DNA of 64,000 nucleotides from Opitutia bacterium (GTDB lineage: Bacteria > Verrucomicrobiota > Verrucomicrobiia > Opitutales > Opitutaceae), in contig CANJCM010000009.1 in the NCBI GenBank assembly GCA_947472765.1, positions 1-64,000 of the forward strand, written 5' to 3'. This document shows positions 25,382 to 33,881 of the stretch, in pieces (the first letter of the stretch is position 1; the number at the start of each line of letters is the position of its first letter). Both the position numbers and the translations under genes were made by a program. Below the pieces are notes generated by a model. That model was not told the DNA's origin. It was given only the letters and a program-made list of their open reading frames with translations, and searched no databases.

Positions 25382-26077
25382 ATGCCCGACCCCAATGCGG
25401 TCAATTCCATGTTCGCCCGCATCGCGGGCCGTTACGACTTCGCGAATCGCCTCCTGAGCGGTGGCATGGATGTACGCTGGCGCAAGGCGCTTGTGGAGGC
25501 AGTCGCAGGCCGCGCCCCCAAGGATGTGCTCGATCTCGCGACCGGCAGCGGTGACGTCGCCTTTGCCCTCAGTCGCCGCCTGCCCACCCAGACAAAATTA
25601 ATCGGGATGGATTTTTGCCGTCCCATGCTGGAGGAGGCGGAGAAAAAACAGGCAGCGGGATCGGACGGCAAAAACATCCAGTTTCGCGAGGGTGACGCTC
25701 TGGCCCTGCCGATCGCCAATGCGAGTTGTGATGCCGTGACGATTGCCTTCGGGCTGCGCAACCTGGCCGACCGGCACCGTGGCCTCCAGGAAATGCGCCG
25801 CGTGCTGCGGCCGGGCGGCATCTTGTGCGTGCTCGAATTCTCCCAGCCGCAACGCTGGTTCCGCGGCGTGTACTATTTTTACCTGCGGCGGATGCTCCCG
25901 GCGATCGCGGGCGTGGTGACCGGCGACCGGCCGGCGTACGACTATCTTAACCAGTCCATCGGCGGGTTTCCCACGCGCGAGGAAGTGAGCGCCGAAATAC
26001 GTGCGGCGGGATTTTCCCAAGTCACGGCCCGGCCGATGACCTTCGGGATCGTCGCGCTTCACGTCGCGACGAAATAA
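25382..26077 (+). CDS. ubiE: Quinone biosynthesis C-methyltransferase
   Basis: A SAM-dependent methyltransferase of the UbiE/MenG family, which methylates demethylmenaquinone or a ubiquinone precursor. MFARIAGRYDFANRLLSGGMD, DLATGSGDVAFAL (SAM loop), ITIAFGLRNL-type AFGLRNLADR, LRPGGILCVLEFSQP and YDYLNQSI are typical. I chose the ATG at 25382 (MPDPNAVNSMF); an in-frame ATG at 25334 gives a weak extension. With ACIII respiration in the same window, menaquinone is the likely product, but this is inference. Confidence 0.93.
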   Translation: MPDPNAVNSMFARIAGRYDFANRLLSGGMDVRWRKALVEAVAGRAPKDVLDLATGSGDVAFALSRRLPTQTKLIGMDFCRPMLEEAEKKQAAGSDGKNIQFREGDALALPIANASCDAVTIAFGLRNLADRHRGLQEMRRVLRPGGILCVLEFSQPQRWFRGVYYFYLRRMLPAIAGVVTGDRPAYDYLNQSIGGFPTREEVSAEIRAAGFSQVTARPMTFGIVALHVATK

Positions 26078-26084
26078 CTCCGGC

Positions 26085-26402
26085 TCAGTTGAAGGACTTG
26101 CCGCAACCGCAGGTGCTCTGCGCGTTGGGATTCTTCAGCTCGAAGCCCTTGCCGTGCAGGCCGTCGTCGAAATCGATCAACGTGCCCTGCAGGTAGGCGA
26201 GACTCGTGGGGTCCACCACGAACGCCACACCCTCGCTCACAATTTCGGTATCCTCTGGTTTCGGCTGGTCGAACGACATGCCGTACTGGAAACCCGAACA
26301 GCCGCCCGACTCGACCAGCACGCGGAGACGTTTCTCGGGCGCAGCCAGCTCGACCTGCATCGTGCGGACCTGTTGAGCGGCGCGAGGCGTCAGCGTGATC
26401 AT
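26085..26402 (-). CDS. erpA: A-type iron-sulfur carrier protein
   Basis: A small Fe-S cluster carrier of the IscA/ErpA/SufA family, 105 residues. The three conserved Cys are in ESGGCSGFQYGM and STCGCGKSF. The family pattern runs MITLTPRAAQQVRTM at the start, then VDPTSLAYLQGTLIDF before the C-terminal Cys pair. Such proteins hand [4Fe-4S] or [2Fe-2S] clusters to targets; IspG, ActB and others in this window would need them. Which of the three paralogues it is cannot be settled here. It is convergent with ubiE, 7 bp apart. Confidence 0.9.
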   Translation of the reverse strand: MITLTPRAAQQVRTMQVELAAPEKRLRVLVESGGCSGFQYGMSFDQPKPEDTEIVSEGVAFVVDPTSLAYLQGTLIDFDDGLHGKGFELKNPNAQSTCGCGKSFN

Positions 26403-26516
26403 GCTCCATGCATAGAACGGAGCTTCGACCTGTCAAATGGCTGTACAGCAAATTTCGCGCCGAGTTTTGATCTGCGCTCTTGCCAGCGATGGAGGCCGCA
26501 CCTTTCCTGATGACTC

Positions 26517-27491
26517 GTGGCCGCGATCAAACACATCTTCAACGAGCTGCACTATGAAATGGTGCGGAAGGTGGCGGAGGGCGGCATGGGAGTGGTTTAT
26601 GAGGCGCATCAGCTGGGAGCGGGTAATTTTCGCAAGGTGGTCGCCGTTAAATTGATCCGCGAGGAGTACTCCGCGATCGAGGAGTTCCAGAACAACTTCA
26701 TCGGTGAAGCCCGCCTCGTGGCGGACTTGATCCACACCAACATTGTCCAGACCTACCATTTGGGCCAAGTCGGGGGGCAGTATTTCATGGTGATGGAATA
26801 TGTCCGGGGTATGAACCTCGAGCAGTTCCTTGAGCAGCATCGGAAGCTGGATCGTCAGGTTCCGGTCGATCTCGCCGCCTTCATCATTTCGCGTATCGCC
26901 CGCGGTCTCACCTACGCCCATTCCAAGTGCGATCGGGACGGACGGCACCTGAACATTGTCCATCGGGACATCGGCCCGAAGAACGTGCTCGTGGCGTACG
27001 AAGGCGACGTGAAGCTCACCGACTTCGGCATCGCGAAGGCGCTGGACCTGATGTACAATGAAGAAGGCAAGGTCATCGCGGGCAAGGACGAGTATCTTTC
27101 GCCGGAGCAGGCCAATTACGCGATCACCGACGCCCGCGCCGACTTGTTCCCGCTCGGCATCGTGCTCACCGAGCTCCTCCTTGGGAAAAACCTCTTCCGC
27201 TCGCCGGACCGGGCCCAGTCCCGGCGGAACATCCTGTCGATGGAGATTCCGAAGTTCTCCACGCTTCGTCCGGATATCGAGCCCCGCCTTGAGACCATCA
27301 TCCAGCGCGCGCTGCAACGCGACCGCGAGAAGCGCTACACTGGTGCTTCCGAGATGCTGACGGACCTCGAGATGTACCTTTATAGCGACCGCTACGGCCC
27401 CACGAACGAGAAGCTTGGAGTTTATCTCAAGGACCTGTTCGGCGTACGCGATCCCGTCATCCCTTCGCTTTCTTCGCCCCCCATGAGATGA
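26517..27491 (+). CDS. Serine/threonine protein kinase (soluble)
   Basis: A Hanks-type kinase of 324 residues with no membrane segment or sensor domain. The glycine loop is [13 protein letters not shown] (first Gly of the usual GxGGMG replaced by Ala). The invariant Lys is in [10 protein letters not shown] and the C-helix Glu in FIGEARLV. The catalytic loop is [10 protein letters not shown], where Gly replaces the usual Lys or Arg three residues before Asn (HRDxKPxN form). DFGIAKAL and a shortened PE motif (YLSPEQANY) follow. The start is a GTG at 26517. It sits 21 bp upstream of rpoN, so the two are probably co-transcribed. Confidence 0.88.
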   Translation: MAAIKHIFNELHYEMVRKVAEGGMGVVYEAHQLGAGNFRKVVAVKLIREEYSAIEEFQNNFIGEARLVADLIHTNIVQTYHLGQVGGQYFMVMEYVRGMNLEQFLEQHRKLDRQVPVDLAAFIISRIARGLTYAHSKCDRDGRHLNIVHRDIGPKNVLVAYEGDVKLTDFGIAKALDLMYNEEGKVIAGKDEYLSPEQANYAITDARADLFPLGIVLTELLLGKNLFRSPDRAQSRRNILSMEIPKFSTLRPDIEPRLETIIQRALQRDREKRYTGASEMLTDLEMYLYSDRYGPTNEKLGVYLKDLFGVRDPVIPSLSSPPMR

Positions 27492-27512
27492 ACCCGTTTT
27501 CTCTTCATCCAC

Positions 27513-29036
27513 ATGAGCGGGCCCGGATTTAGTCACGAACTCCGCCAGCGTCAGACACAGTCCCTTGTCCTGGCGCCGCAATTGCGGCATTCGCTGAAGA
27601 TCCTCCAGGTCGCCGCACTGGACCTTCGCTCGGTCATTCAGGAGGAGCTGCAGAACAATCCCACGCTCGAAGAGCTGCCGATGGAAGGTGAGAGCCTCGA
27701 CAAGACGGCTCCCGACGACGCGACCGACCGGGACTCCGATTCGAGCGGGAACAGCGCCGCCGACAACGCGGCCGACGCCAGCGCCCCGGCGGATCACTCC
27801 GACTCGAAGCGCGAGGAACTGGATTTCTCGAAGGACAAGGAGTTTGAAATCCTCGGGAAGCTCGACGAGGACTGGCGCGACCACATGGCCAGCGTGGGTG
27901 GGGCACAGCCCTACACGTCCGAGGATGCCGAGCGTCGGCAGCATTTCTTCGATTCGCTCGTGAACGAGCAGTCGCTGCAGGAGCACCTGATGCAGCAGGC
28001 GGAAATGACCGACCTGCCCAAGCCGGAGCTCGACGCGCTCCGGCATTTCGTCGGTGGTCTGGACGACCGGGGATTCCTGACCCAGACGCCATCGGACGTC
28101 GCGCTGCAAACCGGGCTCCCGCTCGACTCCGTTCAGCGCGCGCTGCAGGTGCTGCGGACGTTCGATCCCGCGGGCATCGGCGCGAAGGATCTCGCGGACT
28201 GCCTCCTCGCCCAGCTCGCTGCCAAGGGCCGCGAAGGGTCGCTCGCGGCGCGGATGATTCGCGACCACTTCGACCTTCTCACCCGCCGCCGAATTCCCGA
28301 ACTCGCCCGCAAGCTCGGCGCGGAGGCCGACGATGTGCAGCTCGCGATCGAGGAGATCGGCAAACTCGATCCTGCCCCGGGCCGCCGCTTTGCCGAGGAC
28401 AACAATCGCGTGGTGGTACCGGACGTCACCGTCGACCGTGACGGCGACGACTGGAAGATTCACCTCAACAGCGACTACATTCCGCGACTCCGGCTCTCGA
28501 GCACCTATCGCGATTTGATCGCCAAGGGCACGCTCTCCAAGGAGGAACGGGATTACCTGCGGGAACGAATGCGCGCCGGCAAATTTCTGATCGACTCCAT
28601 CGATCAGCGGCAGCGGACGATCGAGCGCATCACCCGCGAAATCATCAAGGCACAGAAGGAGTTCTTCGAGCGCGGCGTGTCGCAGCTCAAGCCGCTGACC
28701 ATGACCCAGATTGCCGAGGTCGTCGGCGTCCACGAGACCACGGTCAGCCGCGCCATCGCCAACAAGTACATCCGGACGCCGCATGGAGTCTTCGACTTCA
28801 AATACTTCTTCACTCCCGGCTATCAGGCGGAAAGCGGCTCCTCGGTCTCCAACACGAGCGTGAAGGAGATGATCGCCGACCTGATCAACCTCGAGGACAA
28901 GTCCGGCCCGTTGAGCGATCAGGAGCTGGTCGCGAAGTTGCAGGAAAAGGGCATCACGATCGCCCGCCGAACCGTGGCCAAGTACCGCGAGGAACTCGGA
29001 ATTCTCCCGAGCAACCTGCGGCGCGACTACAAATAG
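27513..29036 (+). CDS. rpoN: RNA polymerase sigma-54 factor
   Basis: Sigma-54, which directs RNA polymerase to -24/-12 promoters and needs an AAA+ activator. Region I is Gln/Leu-rich: RQRQTQSLVLAPQLRHSLKI, then LQNNPTLEELP. An acidic region II follows (about 55-110). The core-binding domain and the HTH (MTQIAEVVGVHETTVSRAIA) lead to the C-terminal RpoN box, ARRTVAKYREELGILPS. The 507 residues are normal. No activator or other sigma-54 partner is in this window. The upstream kinase gene is an unusual neighbour; hpf or lptB are more common in Proteobacteria. Confidence 0.96.
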   Translation: MSGPGFSHELRQRQTQSLVLAPQLRHSLKILQVAALDLRSVIQEELQNNPTLEELPMEGESLDKTAPDDATDRDSDSSGNSAADNAADASAPADHSDSKREELDFSKDKEFEILGKLDEDWRDHMASVGGAQPYTSEDAERRQHFFDSLVNEQSLQEHLMQQAEMTDLPKPELDALRHFVGGLDDRGFLTQTPSDVALQTGLPLDSVQRALQVLRTFDPAGIGAKDLADCLLAQLAAKGREGSLAARMIRDHFDLLTRRRIPELARKLGAEADDVQLAIEEIGKLDPAPGRRFAEDNNRVVVPDVTVDRDGDDWKIHLNSDYIPRLRLSSTYRDLIAKGTLSKEERDYLRERMRAGKFLIDSIDQRQRTIERITREIIKAQKEFFERGVSQLKPLTMTQIAEVVGVHETTVSRAIANKYIRTPHGVFDFKYFFTPGYQAESGSSVSNTSVKEMIADLINLEDKSGPLSDQELVAKLQEKGITIARRTVAKYREELGILPSNLRRDYK

Positions 29037-29110
29037 CCCACTCAGCGGCCGCGGGGCGACGGACGTTCACCTTCGCTCCACGCCCCCCGGGTCGATCCCC
29101 TTTTCACCCC

Positions 29111-29917
29111 ATGAATCGAAAACGCATTCTGCTGACTGGTGCCGCCGGCCGGGTGGGTCGATTGCTGCGTCCGCTGCTGCAGGCGCGCTATGCGCTCCGC
29201 CTCTGTGATGTCGCCCCGCTCTCGGCCGTGGCCCACGACGATGAAATCATCTGCGGCGATCTCGCCGATCCCGCGGTCGCCACCGGAGCCGTGGCCGGCA
29301 CCATCGGCGTGGTGCATCTCGCCGGGTTGGTCGCGCCGGCGGTTTCCTTCGAGGACACCCTGGCCCCCAATTATCGCGCGGTGCTCGCGCTGCTCGAGGC
29401 CTGCAGGCATCAGGGCTGCGACCGCTTCATTTTCGCCAGCAGCCACCACATCGTCGGACTGCACGCACCCGCTCCCCTGCCCGACGATCCCACACTCGCG
29501 CCGGATGGATTCTACGGCCTGAGCAAAGCGTTCGGCGAAGCGGCCACCGCGATGTATGCGCGGCGTTTCGGCATCCGCGGCCTCATCGTCCGCATCGGCA
29601 ACGCGGATCCCGCGGTCGTCGACGGCCGGCGCGAACGGCTTTGGGTCAGCGGACGCGACCTCACGCAGTTGATCGCCATTGGACTCGAGCATCCCGGCCT
29701 CGGATGCGAAATTGTCTACGGCACGTCGAACTGCCCGGACGCGTTTTTTCCAAATTCAGCCGCCCAACGGCTCGGCTATCGGCCGCAGGACTCCGCCGCC
29801 GATCACCACGCGCCGGGTTTTCGTCCGCTCCAAGCGATGACCGCCGCGGACGGCGCGGGTCACGTGGGCGGACTGTTCGCGGCGAGCGTGCTCCCGCCGC
29901 CCTTCGCGCGAACCTGA
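29111..29917 (+). CDS. NAD-dependent epimerase/dehydratase, uronate dehydrogenase-like
   Basis: An extended short-chain dehydrogenase of 268 residues. The NAD-binding GAAGRVG is at about residues 9-15. The Ser/Tyr/Lys catalytic set is FASSHHIVG and FYGLSKAFGEA. RIGNADP and RERLWVSGRDLTQLI, with VYGTSNCPDAFF near the end, follow the pattern I know from uronate dehydrogenases, which oxidise galacturonate or glucuronate with NAD+. The substrate is inferred only. No other uronate genes are adjacent. Confidence 0.82.
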   Translation: MNRKRILLTGAAGRVGRLLRPLLQARYALRLCDVAPLSAVAHDDEIICGDLADPAVATGAVAGTIGVVHLAGLVAPAVSFEDTLAPNYRAVLALLEACRHQGCDRFIFASSHHIVGLHAPAPLPDDPTLAPDGFYGLSKAFGEAATAMYARRFGIRGLIVRIGNADPAVVDGRRERLWVSGRDLTQLIAIGLEHPGLGCEIVYGTSNCPDAFFPNSAAQRLGYRPQDSAADHHAPGFRPLQAMTAADGAGHVGGLFAASVLPPPFART

Positions 29918-29970
29918 ACCATCCGCGGACGCCTCCTGCGCCGCGCTCAGATCCGCCTGCAGTCGCAGGG

Positions 29971-30468
29971 TCAGCCCGCTCCCACCGGCACAGATCGCCG
30001 CGCGGAGGCCGGCTTTGCCCGAGCCGCCGGGGGCCGCTGCCGCGGCACGATCACCACGGGACACGGCGAGTGTCGCAAAATCGCCCCCGCGGTGCTGCCA
30101 ACAATGAGATCGAACAAAGCCGTGTGCCCGTGCGAACCAAGCACGACGTAGTCCGCGGCGAGCTTCTTCGCCTGCTCGAGAATGATCACGACCGGATCGC
30201 CGGTCTGATGGATGATGTCACAGTGGACGTTATCTTCCTCCAACGCGTCTTCCAGGCGCTCGAGTTCCTGAATCGCGGCCTCCGTCGCGGCCTCGCTCAT
30301 CCGAACGACCTCGGCGCCAAATCCGCCAGGCTCGGCCACCACGGGCGGCGGAGGCGTGACATTCAGCAGCACCACGCGCCCGTCGATCGAGCGGGCGAGC
30401 GAAGAGGCAGACGCGACCACCACGGTAGTCGCAGGGGAGAAATCGATGGCGGCGAGGATCGTTTTCAT
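29971..30468 (-). CDS. Universal stress protein UspA family
   Basis: A single-domain UspA protein of 165 residues. It starts MKTILAAIDFSPATTVVVAS and has the ATP-binding C-terminal pattern GSHGHTALFDLIVGSTAGAI followed by LRHSPCPVVIVP, that is G-2x-G-9x-GS. Such proteins bind ATP and accumulate under stress or growth arrest. The last ~25 residues (RPPAARAKPASARRS) are a basic, probably disordered tail. Confidence 0.92.
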   Translation of the reverse strand: MKTILAAIDFSPATTVVVASASSLARSIDGRVVLLNVTPPPPVVAEPGGFGAEVVRMSEAATEAAIQELERLEDALEEDNVHCDIIHQTGDPVVIILEQAKKLAADYVVLGSHGHTALFDLIVGSTAGAILRHSPCPVVIVPRQRPPAARAKPASARRSVPVGAG

Positions 30469-30559
30469 GTCGGTTTGAGGGTGCGGTCACTCTATTCCGC
30501 CGCCGCCAGCCGGGCTCCGCACCCCTTGTGATTTCACCCGCTTTACTTGTCGCGGCCGC

Positions 30560-31726
30560 TCACGATTCCACGCCGCGGAGATGCCGCCGTACCTGCTCCA
30601 CCATTTCAAGGGTCCGGGCGATGCGCCGGGCATCCAAAGGAGCCGCCTGCGACGACACCTTTGCGATCACAATTTCGGCCGTCGGGTCGACGAAGAGATG
30701 TTGCCCGTGGATCCCGAAGCCGAACAGGAGTGGCTCGGGGCCGCGCACGACGTAGCACTTGCTCCGGTAGTGAATGGGAAGCCCCGGGAAGTACGGCACG
30801 AATGGCCCCTGCTTCCAGGCCTCGGGATCGCCCGCCGAGAAAATATCATCGATCCAGTCCTTCGGCACCACCTGCACACCCCGGTGCCGCCCACCTTCGA
30901 CGATGAGCTGGCCGACCCGCGCCAAGTCACGCGTGGTGACGCAGATCCCGCCGGCGCAGCGCGGTGCCCCGAGGCGATCCACCGTGATGTAGGCGGCGTG
31001 CTCGGCGCCCATGGGACGCCACAGCAGCTCGCTCATCAGGTCGGCGTAACGCAGGCCGGACGCGCGTTCGAGCACCCAGCCGAGAAGATCGGTGTTGGGC
31101 GAGACATAGTGAAAACGTCCGCCGTGGGGTCCGTCGGGTTTCGTGAGATGCTGGAAGAACGAGCGCAAGTCCGACGGCGATTCGCCGGGGGCGAGCGGAT
31201 TCCAGCCCGTGGATTTCCGGTACTCGATAATCGGACCGGACGTCGCGAGATAGTTCTCGTCGAAGGCGACGCCCACCCGCATATCGAGCAACTGGCGGAT
31301 GGTGGCACCTCGATACGCGGTGCCGGCAAGCTCGGGAATCAGCGCCGTGACGGGCTCCTCGGGATCCAGTTGCCCGCGGCCCACGAGGACGCCGGCGAGC
31401 AGTCCGAGCAGCGACTTGGAAACGGACATCAGGATGTGCGGCGTTTCGGCGGCAAGTCCGTGGGCGTAGGTTTCCCGCACCAGCCGGCCCCGGTGCAGGA
31501 TCACCAAGCCATCCGTATCGGTGGCCGCAAGATCACCGACGGGCAGGTCGCGGTCGGCGCGCGTCCACGGTTCATGCCCCGCGCGCGGGGCGGCAATCTC
31601 GGCGGACGGAACCAGTTCCCGCACGTGGTGAAATGCCCAGCGGTTGAAGGGCGCTGTCCGCCAGTTGGCGAGCGTAACCTGGCCGGTGAGCGCGGGCGGA
31701 AAACCATGCATCAGGGATGACTTCAC
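30560..31726 (-). CDS. Serine hydrolase of the beta-lactamase / NylB type
   Basis: A class C beta-lactamase-fold hydrolase of about 388 residues with no clear signal peptide. The nucleophile motif SxxK is in LMSVSKSLLGLLAG. The second motif is HYVSPNTDLLGWVLERASG, in which Tyr takes the general base position, as in 6-aminohexanoate-dimer hydrolase (NylB). LRQLLDMRVG-type IRQLLDMRVGV and GGICVTTRDLARVGQLIVEG are shared with that group. A role in peptide or ester hydrolysis is more likely than antibiotic resistance. The GTG at 31726 and ATG at 31711 are both possible starts and neither has a good ribosome site. Confidence 0.85.
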   Translation of the reverse strand: MKSSLMHGFPPALTGQVTLANWRTAPFNRWAFHHVRELVPSAEIAAPRAGHEPWTRADRDLPVGDLAATDTDGLVILHRGRLVRETYAHGLAAETPHILMSVSKSLLGLLAGVLVGRGQLDPEEPVTALIPELAGTAYRGATIRQLLDMRVGVAFDENYLATSGPIIEYRKSTGWNPLAPGESPSDLRSFFQHLTKPDGPHGGRFHYVSPNTDLLGWVLERASGLRYADLMSELLWRPMGAEHAAYITVDRLGAPRCAGGICVTTRDLARVGQLIVEGGRHRGVQVVPKDWIDDIFSAGDPEAWKQGPFVPYFPGLPIHYRSKCYVVRGPEPLLFGFGIHGQHLFVDPTAEIVIAKVSSQAAPLDARRIARTLEMVEQVRRHLRGVES

Positions 31727-31826
31727 GGGAGGAGTGAAGGAGGCCGGGCATCAGTGAGACAATGCAATCCGGCCTCGAACCACTGTACCTCGAGCTACCG
31801 ATCGCGGATGCACCCTGACCGCCGAA

Positions 31827-32906
31827 TCATCCGACGGGGGAAAGCTGACCGGCCGGACGCCGGGACTGACTCCATCGCCAGGTGTCGATCGTGGTCCAAC
31901 GTTCCACCGTGAGCCGCGCGTCAATCTGATCGCCCGCGGCGAAGTCCATTCGCTCGGCGCGCAGGATCCGGAAGCCCCAGTGCGGGGCGCGTCCGCGGTC
32001 GAGCGGACTCGAACTCAGCGACAGATCGCCATCCACCTTCGCCCGGAAGAAAACCGCATAGCCATCCATGCGACCGGGATTCACCACGGTGCGGGTGAAC
32101 GCAATCTCGGTCGGCAGTTTCGACTCCTGCAAGGTGTTCAGATCGATCGTCAGGAGCGGCTCGGGCTGCCCGAGGAAGTGTTCCACCAGATTGAGGTCGC
32201 TGCTGACGAGGTGGTAGTAGCCGGGATTTTGCGGGCGGTGCCGTTCGAGGCTCGCGTAGTCATAGCCGAGCACCTCGAGTTCCCAAATGAAGGGGACCAG
32301 CCGCGCGTCGTTGATCTTGATCGGTTCGCAATAGAGTTCGAACACGCTCGGGACGATGAGCCCGCCGGGCTTCAACAGGCGGTCGCGCAGGTCGGTGACG
32401 TTCGCCACCATCGACTCGTCGAAGAGACAGTCGCCCATCTGCTCATGCACGATCACATCGACCGGCTCCGGCAGGTTGAACTCTGTGCTGTGTGTGGCGA
32501 CGAACTCGACGTTCTCGATCCGGTTGGCTCGCGCGAGGCTGCGGGCGTGCTCGAGAATTTCGGAGTGATCGATCGCGTAGACTTGCGCGGCCCCGCGCCG
32601 GGCGGCGAGCGCCGCAAGGATGCCAGTACCGGTGCCGAGATCGATTACCCGGTCACCCGGCTGGACGTGCCGCGCGATGGCGGCGTTGTAGAACGCCATC
32701 CGGGGACGGTCGGCCAGCATGCGCTCCTGCTCATGAAAATTGGCGAACATCCGGCCATTGTGCGCGCGATAGTCGTGCTGCCCCGCGGGATAAATCCACT
32801 CTGCAACCGCCGGACGATCGTCGAGCCAGTCGCGAAACGCGTCCAAACCGCGGCGCAAGGCGGAGAAAAGACGCAGGCTGAGACGCTGAGGGAGTGAGAG
32901 TGCCAT
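31827..32906 (-). CDS. PRMT-like SAM-dependent methyltransferase
   Basis: A 359-residue protein with the layout of a protein arginine methyltransferase. The N-terminal part resembles the alpha-X region (FHEQERMLADRPRMAFYNAA). SAM motif I is RVIDLGTGTGILAALAARRG, the acidic ribose-binding residue is in YAIDHSEI, and the double-Glu loop is VHEQMGDCLFDESM (compare SExMGxxLxxESM in PRMTs). A beta-barrel-like C-terminal half follows (LLKPGGLIVPSVFELYC onward). It ends with WRWSQSRRP where PRMTs have the THW loop. Arginine methylation is plausible but unproven. Confidence 0.8.
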   Translation of the reverse strand: MALSLPQRLSLRLFSALRRGLDAFRDWLDDRPAVAEWIYPAGQHDYRAHNGRMFANFHEQERMLADRPRMAFYNAAIARHVQPGDRVIDLGTGTGILAALAARRGAAQVYAIDHSEILEHARSLARANRIENVEFVATHSTEFNLPEPVDVIVHEQMGDCLFDESMVANVTDLRDRLLKPGGLIVPSVFELYCEPIKINDARLVPFIWELEVLGYDYASLERHRPQNPGYYHLVSSDLNLVEHFLGQPEPLLTIDLNTLQESKLPTEIAFTRTVVNPGRMDGYAVFFRAKVDGDLSLSSSPLDRGRAPHWGFRILRAERMDFAAGDQIDARLTVERWTTIDTWRWSQSRRPAGQLSPVG

Positions 32907-33072
32907 CGAATCCCGGCGCGATCAGAGTGCCGAGTGGTCAAACGTACGCCCTCCACCTCGCATGTGCAATGTCCGTCGCGGTCCGGCACAAATTAGCGCC
33001 TTAGTCTCCAGCCCCGGCGTGGGATGCGATTCGCCTGACGCGCCGGCGCTCGCGCAGCGCGGAGCTGCGCTT

Positions 33073-33612
33073 TCAAGCCGCCGGCTGCGGCACGGGGACA
33101 ATCTTTCCGCGCTCATAGCCCTGAGCTTCGATCAGGCGGAGGATCCGCTCGTAATCGGCCGGGGTCAGCGCCCGATCACGGGCAAGAATCCAGAGCAAGT
33201 CGCGACCCGGCGTGCCTACCACCGCCCACCGATAATCCGGGTCCAGTTCCAGCACCAGATAGGTCGTCGAAAGCGGCCAGATGAACCGAACCTTCCACTC
33301 GGCGTTGGTCGCCGGGTTCGTGACCCAGGCCGTGCCGTGCCAGCTGGTTTCCGGCGCATCGAATCCGCCTTTGCGGAAGGTAAAGATGTTGTCGAGTTTG
33401 CCGTCGGGTCGCTTCGCGTAGGTGTCGTAGCTGGCGACTTTTCCCTTCTCCAGAAAGTAAGGGATGTTCGCGATCACGTACCACCGTCCAAGATAACGGT
33501 CGAGGTCGACATGCGAAACAGTGCGGAGCGGCGGAGTGGACATGGTGGAGCAACCGGAGAGCACCAACATGGCCAGCACACTCCAAAGCGCGAATCGAAG
33601 GGGGATAAACAT
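33073..33612 (-). CDS. blc: Bacterial lipocalin (outer membrane lipoprotein)
   Basis: A 179-residue Blc-type lipocalin. The signal peptide MFIPLRFALWSVLAMLVLSGC ends at a perfect lipobox LSGC (Cys21). The lipocalin signature DLDRYLGRWYVIANIPYFLE is at about 37-56. The second conserved region is TTYLVLELDPDYRWAVVG, followed by GRDLLWILARDRAL. These proteins bind fatty acids or lysophospholipids in the envelope and help under membrane stress. It is monocistronic as far as I can see. Confidence 0.93.
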   Translation of the reverse strand: MFIPLRFALWSVLAMLVLSGCSTMSTPPLRTVSHVDLDRYLGRWYVIANIPYFLEKGKVASYDTYAKRPDGKLDNIFTFRKGGFDAPETSWHGTAWVTNPATNAEWKVRFIWPLSTTYLVLELDPDYRWAVVGTPGRDLLWILARDRALTPADYERILRLIEAQGYERGKIVPVPQPAA

Positions 33613-33681
33613 GTGGCACCGTACCGGTCATGGCTTCTGGCGCAAACGGCAGGTTCTCCGGCGGCCTCGACAAGAACTGCC

Positions 33682-33706
33682 GGGCGCGCACGACGCACGC
33701 CCCTGC
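33682..33706 (+). repeat. REP-like palindrome, family 1
   Basis: The stem gggcgcgc (33682-33689) with gcacgccc (33695-33702), one imperfect pair, flanks the loop acgac. Then ctgc. It lies in the spacer upstream of the lipocalin gene; a degenerate second copy (gtaggggcaggg, about 33716) may follow. Confidence 0.55.
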
Positions 33707-33881
33707 GAGTGGGGTGTAGGGGCAGGGCTCGGGCACTCCGAATGCCGCTGCGGCTCTTCGCGATCCGCGCTAGTTTTTTTCCGAGCGCGATCCCATCTGG
33801 ATCGGATTGCGCGTGGGCGGACATCTCCGCGCTAACCGCCTTCAACCCGCTCCCTCATCCTGCGAATCCTGCCATCCCGTC

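Noticed and set aside
26433-28784. A 780-codon minus-strand frame opposite the kinase and rpoN
   Set aside because: The sense strand has intact kinase and sigma-54 motifs; the antisense frame spans two genes and their gap.
30560-31726. Antibiotic-resistance beta-lactamase
   Set aside because: There is no signal peptide and no class C KTG-type third motif that I can place; the YVSPNTDLLG block points to NylB-like peptide or ester hydrolases.
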